Below are positions 22,154 through 33,395 of a stretch of DNA of 64,000 nucleotides, piece after piece (within the stretch, counting starts at the first letter, position 1; every line of letters begins with the position of its first letter). This stretch comes from Talinum fruticosum. Its lineage: Eukaryota > Streptophyta > Magnoliopsida > Caryophyllales > Talinaceae. The position numbers were made by a program, and so were the translations under genes. A model generated the notes under the pieces. That model saw nothing but the letters and a program-made list of their open reading frames with translations, did no database searches and had not been told where the DNA came from. The DNA is taken from the NCBI GenBank assembly GCA_021018815.1, contig JAITYX010000005.1:11020001-11084000 (forward strand), in the 5' to 3' direction.

Positions 22154-24365
22154 GTTAAGCTTGTCGTACAGACAACAAATTAAACCACTACTTAAACTTA
22201 TAATAAACAATATAGCAAGAGCAAGTAGGGATCGAATCCACGAGGAAAGATATAATAACATGCAAGTTTTAATCTAATTAAATTTACTACTCTTAAAAAC
22301 AAAACAGAAAATATAAGTTAAAATCAATAACTAAAATTCATAGAAAATTATCTAATAACTAAATAAATAATTTATACAGAATAATAAAACTACAATAACC
22401 CAGAAATATTTTTGTATATTTTTTAGAATAATTAAAACAGAAAACTAAAGTAGAAAATAAACAAATTCTAAAACAGAAAATTAAATAAGTAAAATTCTGC
22501 ACTAAAAAATTACGAAAATAAATACTAAAATTACCCAGAATAATAATACTAATTTTCTAAACCTAACCAGACCCTAAAAATATAAAAACAAAATTTAAAA
22601 TCTAATTTACGAATTTATTTTATTAAAAACCTGCAGTAATTAAATTCAAGAATTAAATGTGAAAAAATATCAAATTAATTCCAAAAATTCTAAAATTTAA
22701 TCACAGCAAACTAGGACTCTATCTAAACCCTAAAAGAAAATAAAACACGAAAAATGACAAAAGAAACTATTTTTAAACTAATTTCTAACAAACTGACTCC
22801 AAAAATAATAAAAACTAACAGAAAATTAATTCTGAAAATTAAAATAAATAAAGACTCAAAATTAAATTAAAATAAAATTACTAAAACTAACCTAAAATAC
22901 TGATCTTTAGGGGGTTTAATGAAATTGATAATAAAAGACTATAACTTTATAAGTAAAAATCAATAAACTCAAGAAAATAACTAAAAGCAAACAAATAATT
23001 ATCAAAGATAACAAATTTATAAAAACACTTAGTATAATCTATATCCACCATGCAAATTATTATTTATCATTAACACACAAATTGATCTACCCATGAGCTA
23101 AACTGTAGAAGACAACCACTAGCGGATCTTCCCCGTTTTTCCTTAGTTATTAGTTTACTTAGGCCTAGCCCTAATATAAACCCTACTAATATTGATAACC
23201 CTAGCACTAGCACTAGAATTTAATCAAATTAGAGCATTAAGTATTAGAAAAACATCATCTAGCACCTAATAACCAATCTACTAGCAAATTGATTTAAGAA
23301 GGATCTATGATAATTTCCTAATTAAAAGAGATGGGTATGAGCCATCCATGATTAACTAGGGTGATACTTATGTCTAAAAGATCAAGCAATTACGTACTTA
23401 AACCCTCTAAACTATCATATGAATTTATATAAAACTAAATAGCGTGCACTCTAATTAATTAGACATAAATTCATAAACATTAAACACAAATTATCATAGA
23501 ATCATGGATCAAATCAATAAGACAATAAAAATCAAAACTTTGTTTCAAAATAAATAATTTAACATGGCTTCAATGAGATTATACTAAGTATAAGAAAAAC
23601 TACTCACACATCATGTAATTTAAAACATGTAAACTAAATAAAACTAGCATCTTTAGTATTAATCTATCAATAAAAACTCAATCTTTTCTAATAAAAATTA
23701 CAAAACTAAATTATACTACCGATATTAGTTTCTTTGACCGGGAAGATGAAGAAGATGATGATGGATGGTGGCTGGCTGGGCAACGGACAGCAGCAACAGC
23801 AAGCGGACAGCAAGGTGCAGCTAGGAACAAGCAGCAGCGGCAGCAGCCAGGAGGTGGCGGCAGTGGTGGTCAGGCGGCTGTATCGGTGGTCGGCAGCAAG
23901 GTGCAGGCGGCAGCAAGCGGTGGTGGCTGGCGTGGACAGCAAAGGCAAGAGGTGGTGATTGTGTGTGGGTCTAGGTCAGCCAAGATGGGGCAGCAGCAAG
24001 GGCTGCGTGTAGCTCCTCCCGGGCTCCCTTTTATGATGATAATAAGTAGTATATATAGGGTGAAAGAGTTAGGGTTTATTTCTCTTTCTTCTCTTCTAAG
24101 TTTCCTTTTCTATTCCAATTAGGATTTCCTAAAATATAATATCCTAAAATAAATATTTTATTACATATTATATTTATGGACCGACTTCATATATTTTCTT
24201 GGATGCTTGTCGGTAGCTAAAAATCCACTTTTAACGACATTTCTTCTCTTCCCCACTTTATTCGATAATTACCTATAAATAGACAAAATAGAATAAATTA
24301 GATAAAATAAACTATATAATATAAACTAAATAACTACTAAAAATACGTATAAACTACGACTTAAC
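22154..24365. mobile_element. 2.2-kb AT-rich insertion with short inverted ends
   Basis: Inserted in A1's integrase, with AACTCCT on both sides (22147-22153 and 24366-24372). The ends are GTTAAGCTTGTCGTA and, inverted, GTTAAGTCGTAGTTT. Most of it is AT-rich, with the block 'gggatcgaatccacgagg' near 22228. A GC-rich island at about 23735-24030 is full of CAG/CGG runs, with a TATA-like 'ctatatatactac' on the minus strand near 24046-24058. Reading away from that box gives a short Ser/Thr/Ala/Cys-rich frame (23706-23948, minus), possibly a captured gene piece. No transposase seen. Superfamily uncertain: the 7-bp duplication and short ends fit no class clearly. Confidence 0.75.
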
Positions 24366-24372
24366 AACTCCT

Positions 24373-24886
24373 TGAAAGCTTCATTCTTATGCTTAAGAAA
24401 ACACACCTAGGTAAATCGAGAATAATCATCAATAATAATGAATATGTAAGATTTACCTCCGAGACTCTTAACGAGGATTTCACCACATAAATCCATATGT
24501 AGTAGCTCAAGCACTTTGGATGTGGAAACTGTCTTCGAGAGATTTGAATGAAGATCCGACTTGTTTCCCTCGGTGCATGCGTCACATACTTTATCTTTCT
24601 CAAAAACACGATTAGGTAAACCCCTAACCGGACCATGAGATGCCGGCTTTTTGATAGTATGCATGCTAATATGGCCTAATCTACGATGCCAAGACCATGA
24701 ATCATCATGAAGAGATGCTTTTAAGCAAGATAGATTCCGACTCGGGTCGAGAGAGGAATGATATAGGTGTTACCCGATCTTTTACCCGACAGCTTGGTCT
24801 CTTTGGTATTGACATCGAAATGTAGCGGTTGGTCCGAGTGAATCTTACCTCTTGACCTTTATCACATAGTTGAGAGATGCTGAGCA
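24373..24886 (-). pseudogene. A1 integrase N-terminal part
   Basis: Minus-strand integrase start. Blocks seen: MLSISQLCDKGQEVRFTRTN at the protease-integrase join, the zinc region (MHTIKKPASHGPVRGLP, ending CDACTE at 24565-24660), VLELLHMDLCGEILVKSLGG with the first catalytic Asp, and IIIDDYSRFT. Upstream it is separated from protease by the hAT MITE at 24887. Downstream it is cut by the 2.2-kb insertion at 24365. Shifts occur in the zinc region. Confidence 0.85.
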
Positions 24887-25431
24887 TAGGGCTGAGCGGG
24901 ACCGGGTACCCGGTCGTTTTGGCGGACCCGGTCCCGGTTGCAACCGGGTCTCGAATTTTGGACCCGGTCCCGGTCCCGTTGCAACCGGGTTCAAAATGAG
25001 GACCCGGTCCCGGACCCGGTTGGAACCGGTTCGGGACCGGTACCCAGTTGCTTGTCCTTTTTTTTTTTTTTTAGTTTTTCAATTATCATTTTTGTTTTTA
25101 TACTTTTTACAATTTTTTGGTAAAATTTTAGGCAATAATTATCCTATACTTTAACTATTTGATTTTTTTTAGGCAAAGCAAACAAAGACTCAAGGTCGGG
25201 TCTAATATTAGTTAGGGTTTGAATATATATATATATATATATTTTATAATAAAACCGAGTAACCGGGACCGGGTCCAAGATTTTACTACCCGGTCCCGGA
25301 CCCGGTTATAACCGGGTCCTACAAATTGGACCCGGTCTCGGTCCCGGTCCAACCGGGTCCGGTTCCGGACCCGCCGGGTCCGGACCGGTTCCGGGTCCGT
25401 AACCGGGTACCGGAATTTTCGCTCACCCCTA
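24887..25431. mobile_element. hAT-type MITE
   Basis: 545 bp bounded by a perfect 8-bp duplication GCTGAGCA (24879-24886 and 25432-25439), which is diagnostic of hAT insertion. Terminal inverted repeats are TAGGGCTGAGCG at the left and, inverted, TAGGGGTGAGCG at the right. Subterminal arms are packed with palindromic GGGTACCCGG and GGACCCGGTCCCGG units. The centre is AT-rich, with a TA run near 25217-25240. There is no transposase, so it is non-autonomous. It interrupts A1 between protease and integrase. Confidence 0.92.
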
Positions 25432-25439
25432 GCTGAGCA

Positions 25440-25640
25440 GATTGTACTTTAAACCTTTGACATGGTAGATCGGATCGACCAAATTGCTTCCTTTTCCAAT
25501 CTTGCCAATCCCCACTATCTTGCCTTTGCTATCATGTCCAAATGTGACCTTTCCTCCTTTATGTTTTCCAACTCGGAAAAGAGTCCTGCATCTCCCGACT
25601 TATGGCGGGAACATCCACTTGTCAAGGCACCGGTGTCCTT
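25440..25640 (-). pseudogene. A1 protease
   Basis: Minus-strand remnant between gag and integrase. The region around 25595-25640 reads LTSGCSRH, the position of the D-S-G catalytic box, with the aspartate altered. It is followed toward 25440 by the KGKIVGIGKIGKGS-type segment also present in A7 and A2. Frames are broken and the domain is short. Inactive. Confidence 0.7.
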
Positions 25641-25676
25641 TTGATCTTTTCGAGTGACCTGCAAAATAGAGAGAAT

Positions 25677-27484
25677 CTAACCCTTCTCACTTCCTCTAAC
25701 GAACCCAGTAACATTCCTTATCTGTGGTCCTTTTCGAGGAAGAAGGTGTTTCGGAACCCAGATTTGAATGACTTTGGGTTTTGTCCGATTCCGAGTCTTC
25801 CTCTCAAAGAACTGAGTCTGTGTCTCTTTCCTTTTAAAAACCTTTCCTTTTGAAACATGAGAGAATGGTTTCCTTTTGTAAAAAGTTCCGGGCTTAGTCC
25901 TCCCTTCATTTACGTGAATGGGACCGTGCTCAGCTTTCCTGAACTTCACGGTTCGAAATCCTTTTTGAATAAATCGAGTAGGAATTGGATTCCTCTTCTT
26001 TGTTGAAACCAAGACCTTCTTTTCGAAAGGAGACACATTGTGATCCTAAGAGCATGTCAAGGTTTTTCGACCTTGAGTAAACTTTAAAACCGAGATCTTG
26101 AGACTCGGTGAGCTTCTACTTTAGCTCCTCATTTTCTTTCTGAGTAACTCGGACTCGGTCTCATTAGATTGAGCACTAGTCTTGAGTTCTCTGAATGAGA
26201 GTCTCAGTTTTTCTAATTCATTTTTCAAAGAAGTGCTCTCGGAATTAATTAACTCAAGTTGTTCTTTGAATTGAGAAGAATCGAATTGGACTTTTCTTCC
26301 AAAGTAAAAATGTACTTAGCTAAATCGACTTTGGAGAATTTGAGGAAATAATCAATTACCTCTTGAGGATTAGTTTCCTCATTGTTCGAGTCCGAGTCCG
26401 ACTTTTCTTTGGCTTCGAGTCGGAGATTTCCATCGGACACTTTGAGTCGTCCGAGTCATCGTCATCTTCGATGAGTCTTCATCGCTCCATGTTGCCATCA
26501 TAGCCTTCTTCTTCTTTCTGTCCCTTTTCCTTTTTGGACGAGTCCTTGACTATGTGGTCTTTGCTGCCACACTCAAAACATCCAGAATTCTTAGATAAGG
26601 ATAACTTTGAGGGTGAGGAATACTTACCTTTTCTGTCCCTCTTGTCTTTCTTGTAGAATTCTTCCTTTGGTCGTTTATCCCATCTTTTGTGCTTCATTAT
26701 TCTCTTGAAGCCTCTTGCAATAAGTGCCACGGAATCATCTTCCGAGTCGGAGGAGCTCAGATTTGCTTCTTTAGATTCCGAGGCTTTCGGTGCTATGTTC
26801 TTTTTGAACCGCCCTCATCATCCTCTTCTTCTAGATGGATTTCGTGTGTTTGAAGCTTTCCGATGAGCTCGTCCGGCTTTAAGAGTGAGAGGTTCCGAGC
26901 CTCCTCTATAGCGAGTCACTTTGGGACCCCATCTTTTCTTGGGTAGACTTCTAAGTATCTTTCTGCACATTTCCTCGTGGGAGATCTTCTTACCTAGTGA
27001 TTTGAGATTGTTGGTAATCTCGGTAAATCGAATGAACATCCGAGTGATGTTCTCTTCCGGCTCCATCTTGAAAAGCTCATATTTGTGAAGATATTGACTT
27101 ATCTTTGCTTGTCCGACCTGGCTTGTGCCTTTGTAAGTGTTGACAAGGGTGTCCCACACTTCTTTTGCTGAATCACGAGGCAGACACTCGGTTGTACTCT
27201 TCTTAGCTAATGGCGCACATCGGAATGTTCATTGCCTTGAAGTTCTTCCTGAACTTCTCTGCTTCTCGTGGAGTGAATTCGGCTTATGTCTTGGGAATGA
27301 TTCTAAATTCATCTGTCTTCATTGGAATGTAGTTTCCTTGTTGTATGATTTCCCATACCTTTTCATCATGATCCATAAGGAAACATTCCATAAGTTTCTT
27401 CTAGTGCCCAAAGTTTGATCCTTTGAATTTTGGTGGCCTGTTGGAAGATCTTCCTTCGTCGAACTCTTCGGTGTTCCGAGCCAT
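25677..27484 (-). pseudogene. A1 gag
   Basis: Start at the CAT 27482-27484 (MARNTEEFDEGRSS...), 45 bp from the PBS. Order: N-terminal segment; UBN2 domain at 26818-27159 (WDTLVNTYKGTSQVGQAKI, LHKYELFKMEPEENI, MCRKILRSLPKKRWGPKV); zinc knuckle CFECGSKDHIVKDS near 26530-26580; Lys-rich spacer; then the basic C-terminal linker at 25677-26036. The knuckle has Ser at the fourth ligand position. Several frameshifts break the frame. The product would bind and package element RNA into virus-like particles. Confidence 0.85.
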
Positions 27485-27528
27485 TTGATCTTTAGACCTT
27501 TGTATTGTTAGATCCTTTCGAAAGGCTA

Positions 27529-27540
27529 GGCTCGATACCA
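27529..27540 (-). promoter_or_regulatory. A1 primer-binding site (tRNA-iMet)
   Basis: Minus-strand TGGTATCGAGCC, two bases from the LTR start at 27543. It matches the plant initiator-Met PBS with one base missing, the same variant as at 2781-2792. Confidence 0.9.
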
Positions 27541-27542
27541 AT

Positions 27543-29124
27543 TGAAGGTTTGCTCGGGGAGAGTCTCGAGTCGCCCTAGAGGGGGTGAATAGGGTGATAG
27601 AAGTTTTTCGTGCAAAACGTTAGCTCTTTTGTTAACGAAGAGACAGAGACGGAGTTACGAGTCAAACAGCGAGGTCGGAAAAGCTTGGACTCGAAATGCT
27701 ATCATGAATAAACAAGCAAGTCAAGCGAGAGTAATATGACTGTCTGAGTCTAGAATGAACTCGGAAAGATAACACTTAGAAATTACGTGGAAACCCTCCC
27801 GGGGCAGAAAACCACGGACCGTGTCAATCCGGACACGAAGTCAAATCAACTATTTTGAGTCCACAAAATACCGTGAACCGACCGAACCCGAGTTGCTCCC
27901 TTAGACAAATCTATACAAGTTTTCTTAGATTCGGATATTCCCTTATCCGATCTAGTAATTCCTAGCTGAGATAACCCTTACAGCTAGGGACAACTAAGCT
28001 GAATTAACCCTTACAGCTTAGTCAAGGGACCTTACAAAGAAAGTAAGAAAGAGTTTTTAACTAAGTACAAGACCTTACAACTCGAAGTTAATCAATTACA
28101 GAATAGGATTTGTAAGTAGAAGATTAAGAATGAATACAAAGACTTTGCACAAGTACGTATATTAACAATAAGTTCGGCAATCTTCAACTCTTGTGAAGTG
28201 GCTTCTATTTATAGATGACCGGGCAGAGTAGCCGTTATCTTCATCTACCGACTGAGAGTCCTCTGTGACCGTTGATAGAAGCTTTCGAGTCACTCGGAAA
28301 GTATCCGTTGTAATGTGAACGTTAGACAACGGTTTAACTCTCTTGGAAGTCCCAAAACCATTGGCGGTGTCTTGAAAGATAAGGTGGAAACCACCGTTAA
28401 GCTTAGCGTTCCAGTTTTCCAGATTTGGAAACAGACAGCCACGACACAATCTTACGGGACTGCAGCGAGAGAAGGTGAAAAGCCATGTCTGCTTGGTGAT
28501 TTGACGTTACGAAGTCGGTTACTTTTGTAGTTTGAAAAGTGTATCCTCGTTTGAATAACCTACAAAAGTAAAGCAATTTTTGTTCTCAAAGTATGAAATG
28601 CTTTGGTCCAAAATTAGACATAGATAATAAAATAATTATGATAATTAATCAACTAATTATCCGAGTTAGAAGAGAAGTGGAATTTTCGATTCTAATAACT
28701 ATATAACTCAAAATTCCATCCGATTTAGTCTAAGCGATAGATCAAGATAAGTAAAGAATATCGAGTGAGATAACTTGATATAGACTAAGTATGAAACAGA
28801 CTAGAGGTACGACTCTAATAAAATTGAGCTTATAATCGAAGCCAATTTACGAGTGAGAGAAGGTGAAACACTAGTCCACTCAATCTGCGATAAATCGAGT
28901 GATGCTTGGACTCGTAACAAAGAATCGGTTTTCGAGTCACTTAAAGAAGCGCAATAAACACATGAAGTGCAAGCTGTAGTACTTAGAGAAGATACCATTT
29001 CATTCAGAAAAGTTTCTAAAACACAGCGAATGCCTTGGAATCAAAACTCTATAAATACGAGATGGTTATTCCTGATTCATGTAATGTAACTCGTAAATGC
29101 GTTGAGCGATAGTCCGAGTCTTCA
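27543..29124 (-). repeat. A1 5' LTR
   Basis: 1582 bp, TGAAGGTTTGCTCGG to CCGAGTCTTCA on the plus strand. The PBS is on its left and the target duplication GGCCT (29125-29129) on its right. The TATA box is near 28205-28216 (minus). By eye it is a few percent different from the 3' LTR. Confidence 0.9.
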
Positions 29125-29541
29125 GGCCTAGAAGAGTGGAATTTTTGAGTCTAATATTCATTATACTCAAATTCCAACAGAGTTAGTCCTAAGAGAGATC
29201 AAGTTATAAGAGTGAAAACATCGGAGGATAAGGACTTGATCCGGACAAATAATTTTCAAACTCACAAACTAACTTAGAAAGACGAATTAACACCTGTAAT
29301 TCACTTAGTGTTGAAATATGCAATCGAACTCAAATAAAAAGTGATAGAGAGATTATTTGATCATGCTATAGATCTAAGTGATATCCGAGTGACTCGGATA
29401 CATCAATGTAAGAAGATAAACAAGAATATGTTTTCGAAGTCGGTTAGAAACGAACGAAAACTTATATAGAAGTTTCTATAACACTCGGAATGATTTGTAA
29501 TAAAAAACTTAGGAGGGATGAGGTTTGTACCTGAGTCTTTA
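29125..29541 (-). repeat. SIRE-like LTR, second part (split by A1)
   Basis: Begins with the duplicated GGCCT, then continues the LTR broken at 6157; it aligns with 37990-38389 of the sister LTR. The end is ...CTGAGTCTTTA, a mutated form of ...TCTTCA. It adjoins A2's RNase H remnant directly, with no PPT between them. Confidence 0.8.
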
Positions 29542-30365
29542 TGTAGTACTCAGAATGATCTAGATTCTGAGTTTGAGTCTTAAAAATATCAGCTAATTGA
29601 AATTTTGTAGAAATAAACTCAAGTTTAATATCACCTTTCTCATAATGGTCTCTCGAGAAAATGATACATGACCTCAAGGTGCTTTGTCTTTGAGTGCTGA
29701 ACTGGATTCTTAGTGATGTTGATTGCACTTTGATTATCGCACTTGATTTGAATGATATTCTAAGATCCTTTAAGTTCTGCTTGATCCAGAGAATCCGAGC
29801 ACAGTAAGCTCTAGCTGCAATGTACTCAGCCTCATCGATTGATAAAGCAAATAAGTTTTGTTTCTTTGAATGCCAGGAGATGAGTGATTGACCCAAAAAT
29901 TAGCATGCTCTTGATCTGCTCTTTCTATCAACATTATATCTAGCATAATGAACATCCGAGTATCCAATGAGCATTAGTTCCCACTCCTTTGAAAACCATA
30001 GACCAAGATTTTGAGGCCCTGCAAGATATCTAAATATTCTTTTCACTCGAAGTGAGATATAATTCCTTAAGATTAGCTTGAAATCTTGCACAAAGGCTGA
30101 CACAAAACATGATATGTAGTCTACTAGATGTGAGATAAAGTAGAGATCCAATCATACCTCTGTAGAGTTTCGATCTATAGCTTTACCTTTCTTGTCCGAG
30201 TCTAGTTTCAAACTGCTACTCATAGGTGTTGTTGCATGCTTCACATGTGGTAGCTTGTATTTCTTCTATACCTCCTTGGTGTACTAAGATTGATCGACAT
30301 AGATGCCATTTTTTTTCTTGATTTGCAGATTAAGGAAGAAGTTGAGTTCTCCCATCATGCTCATC
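29542..30365 (-). pseudogene. A2 RNase H and RT C-terminus
   Basis: Minus-strand remnant. RNase H blocks: GQSLISWHSKKQNLFALSIDEAEYIAA, ARILWIKQNLKDL and KFQLADIF (29462-29896), with AFVQDFKLILRNYISLRVKRIFRYL upstream (29900-30151). RT-end MSMMGELNFFL is near 30335-30362. After LADIF the sequence runs almost straight into the LTR, so A2 has lost the polyprotein end, any extra ORF and the PPT. More diverged than A1. Confidence 0.8.
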
Positions 30366-30369
30366 TAGG

Positions 30370-33300
30370 CTATCACCTAGGCTTAAAGCCCTAAAACCCT
30401 GCATAAAAAAAACCATAACAACTCAACGAGCCACACGCTTGGAGTACACAACTCAACGGCCACACGCCGGAGTCGGACCAATATACATTAAAAATTTTAA
30501 AAATCTAAATGGTTCATGATACATCCGACACAAAACTTTATGAACCTAGTTACAAGCTATAATGCTTGGACTTACAAGGAACGCACGTCGGTAACCTCGC
30601 TACTCGGAAATATCATTAGCAAGCAAACAAAAATCAGCACACATAAGTCCTTAAGATGCTAACATACGAGACACGTCACTTGAGAGAGTACCTGCAAAGA
30701 GATATGGGGTGAGATACCACAAGCTCGGTGGCTAATCTTATCCGAAAATCATAACATTCATACTTTATTTGCATATAACAAACCCAATCGTAACTTTTGC
30801 TCTATATCTCTAAACTTTCGTTTCAAACACAACAGAGTTCTCTACATCTTACTCAAGCAACTATTCTTACATTTTCGAACTATCTCACATTTATAAACTA
30901 TCTTATTGAGTGGACCAAACCCAATCAAAACCAGATAGAACTTTAGTTATTCAATACGCACACAAAGTCACGTAGTTTAACACTCGAAATTGGTGAAAGT
31001 ATATAATAATTTAAGACAATCTTGATACTTTTCAATGAAATCTCCTCAAATCCCTTGATTATAACATATCGAGTAATTTAAAAGCACGATTTTCATTCAT
31101 TAAGTGTTCTTTTGGAACCGAATCACTTTAAACAAGGTGGTGCAACCACCTAAACTTTCTTTCCAATACTTTCGGTTAGAAACTCGAATATCCTTTTCGA
31201 GCTTCGGACAATTCAACTAGCTCTAGACAGTTTTCTCAAGGCCGCAACCAATTGAACCAGGCTCGGCTTTCCTCGTAAGGAATGAATCAACCTCACCAGT
31301 TGATGAGCATCCTAATACGCAAGGACCTCGTGGCTCGATACGCATAATCACCTCCTTCCTCTCGGTCTAAACAATCCTTAGCCCAAATCCATTCAAAACT
31401 GAAGGGATCACAATCACTTTTTAAACTTGGTTTTAAACCATAATCTCAACTCGGTTTATCATCGTAGAAGGCATGGCACCACATGCCACCCCTCTAAATT
31501 CACTTTCTCAAATCCGTTTCACTTCTTTAGAAAATATTTTCAAGTTTGAAAGACAATTATCAAGAAATTGTAATCAAGGATCGTTTTGCGTAAAATACTC
31601 AACTCTTTTCAAAACCAACTTGTTGAGCATTATTTGGGATCAAGTCACTTCACAAGCCAAGCATCTCTATATTAAGATTCAACATCTCAAGTTAGCATAT
31701 TCACTCAAGTGTTCACCTAAGCATTTAGCGCCTTCTTATTTTTATCCATATTCTACTCAAGCAAAATTCTCACATTTCCATATACGTAATTCTCGTCTCC
31801 CTCCGATCCTAAAGCCACAATCACTCCCAATCATTTTCAATTGTTCCCACATTTAATTTCACATATAATGCCTTCCTCAACTATTCCTTTGCTAATTCAA
31901 CTTCATTTTAACTTAGTAATCACAATAGTCACCCATATTTAACCCATTAGTTACTAATGTTCTACCTTCATACCTCAATGGTACTTCGGTCAATATAGAT
32001 TCCTACTCCCTTGATACTCCAATTTCATGGTCCTCTTTCCATGCACCAATGTTCATTTTTCACTAAACTCAATTCAATTTTAAGCACAACGAACTCGGGA
32101 AACTAAAACTCCTTTGAGCAATAATAACCACAAGCTATAAATTCACACATGATCAAAACTACCACAAATGGTTACAAGTTTAATCCAAGGAATCACAACT
32201 CATCACAATTTGTTAAGTTCAATTTAAATTCTCATATTTATCTCTCCCTAACTTCTCAATTCCCTAATTTAATCCACACGAGCTACAATACAATTAATTA
32301 ACACCTCCAATATTCAACTCAATTCCACAATTTCATCAATCTATCTAATCAATCCCTTAATTTTGATTTTCCATTCAAGTTACTTAAATGTCTATTTTGC
32401 ATAATTACACAACTCAATGACTCAACGGAATTTCAATTACCGCATAACAACATGAGGAATCCAACAATTAACAACAATTCATTCAAGCTCTAGATTTCCA
32501 TAAATTTAAGAATTAGAATTACCCACCTTGAATTATAGGGTTTGGAATGAATTTGGGCTTCCTTGATTTCCCTCTCCTCCCATTCTCGCCTCTGTCTCTC
32601 GATTCTCGCTCGGTATCCCGTCTCCCTTGCTCACTGGCTGTCTTTACTCTACTCTTCTCTATCTCGCCGGTTCACCTTTGCTCCTTGGCCACCATTCTCT
32701 CGGCTCGGTAGCCGTTTCTTGTTTGCTCGCCAACTTTCGTTCTCTCGGCGGTCGTCCCTTTTCCCAAGCTCCCTCTTTCTAGCTTTGTTGCCCCTTCTTG
32801 TGCTCCGCTTTCGCTCTTTTTCTTTCCTCTCGTTCTTTGTGTTTCTCTACCTTCCTCGTTCTCCATCTCTCTCTTGGTTCCTTTCCCTCTCACCTGATTC
32901 CTCTCCCTCTCACCTGGTTCCTTTCTCTCTCGCTTCGCTTTTAGTCCTACTCTATCCCCCTCCCTATTCTTCTTCTTCCTTTCCTGCTCGGGCTCCCTAA
33001 GCCTTCCCTTCTCTCCCTCTTTACTTCTCCGTTTTTCTCTCTCTTTGTGGCTTCGCCAGAAAGGAAAAATATTAGCGACTTTATATTAATCCAAATTCGA
33101 AGTCGACACTTAAGTTCCACTTTTACACTTTTCTTTTCCTTTTCTTTTGTTAGGCAATATTTAGATTAAACCAACTAAGTAGCATACGTGGTCTCGGGTT
33201 TTTATTTAGTTAGTCCGGGCAGAAAATTTGGAGGAAGAAATTAATATAGCTACGCGAACTAATAACAATTGCCTAAATAAATTTACGAATATATACCCAC

Positions 33301-33395
33301 GTATATATTTTAGTTATTCCACCTACTTTATTTAAGAAAAACAATTTAACTAATTTAACTCATATAACTACCTCAAATAAATTACGGATATTACG
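30370..33395 (-). mobile_element. Gypsy (Tekay-like) LTR, truncated at one end
   Basis: About 3 kb inserted in A2's RT. It matches the LTR at 60549-63713 in the same orientation: 'ggcttaaagcc', 'cgagccacacgc' and 'cggccacacgccgg' occur in order, and the far end is GGATATTACG for GGGTATTACA. About 180 bp at the left end and some 100 bp of A2's RT, including its catalytic box, are missing, which points to one deletion across the left junction. No gypsy coding sequence adjoins it. Reading frames inside (such as 32563-33000) are low-complexity. Confidence 0.8.

Larger units (their letters stand above)
6158..29124 (-). mobile_element. Element A1: SIRE-like Ty1/copia retrotransposon with nested insertions
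   Basis: A minus-strand element with two nearly equal LTRs (1584 bp at 6158-7741 and 1582 bp at 27543-29124), a PPT next to the left LTR and a PBS next to the right one. The target duplication GGCCT is at 6153-6157 and 29125-29129. In element order it carries gag (27484-25677), protease (about 25640-25440), integrase (24886-24373 and 22153-21600), RT, RNase H and the extra ORF (9754-8012). It is inflated from about 10 kb to 23 kb by A7, a 2.2-kb TIR-like element, an hAT MITE and an internal duplication. The lineage call rests on the RT blocks CAFLNGFIEEEVYVEQPPGF and IIFGATNEFL and on the long LTRs. Confidence 0.9.

Noticed and set aside
32563..33000. A 145-codon Ser/Leu/Pro-rich frame
   Set aside because: Inside the truncated gypsy LTR; compositional, not a gene.
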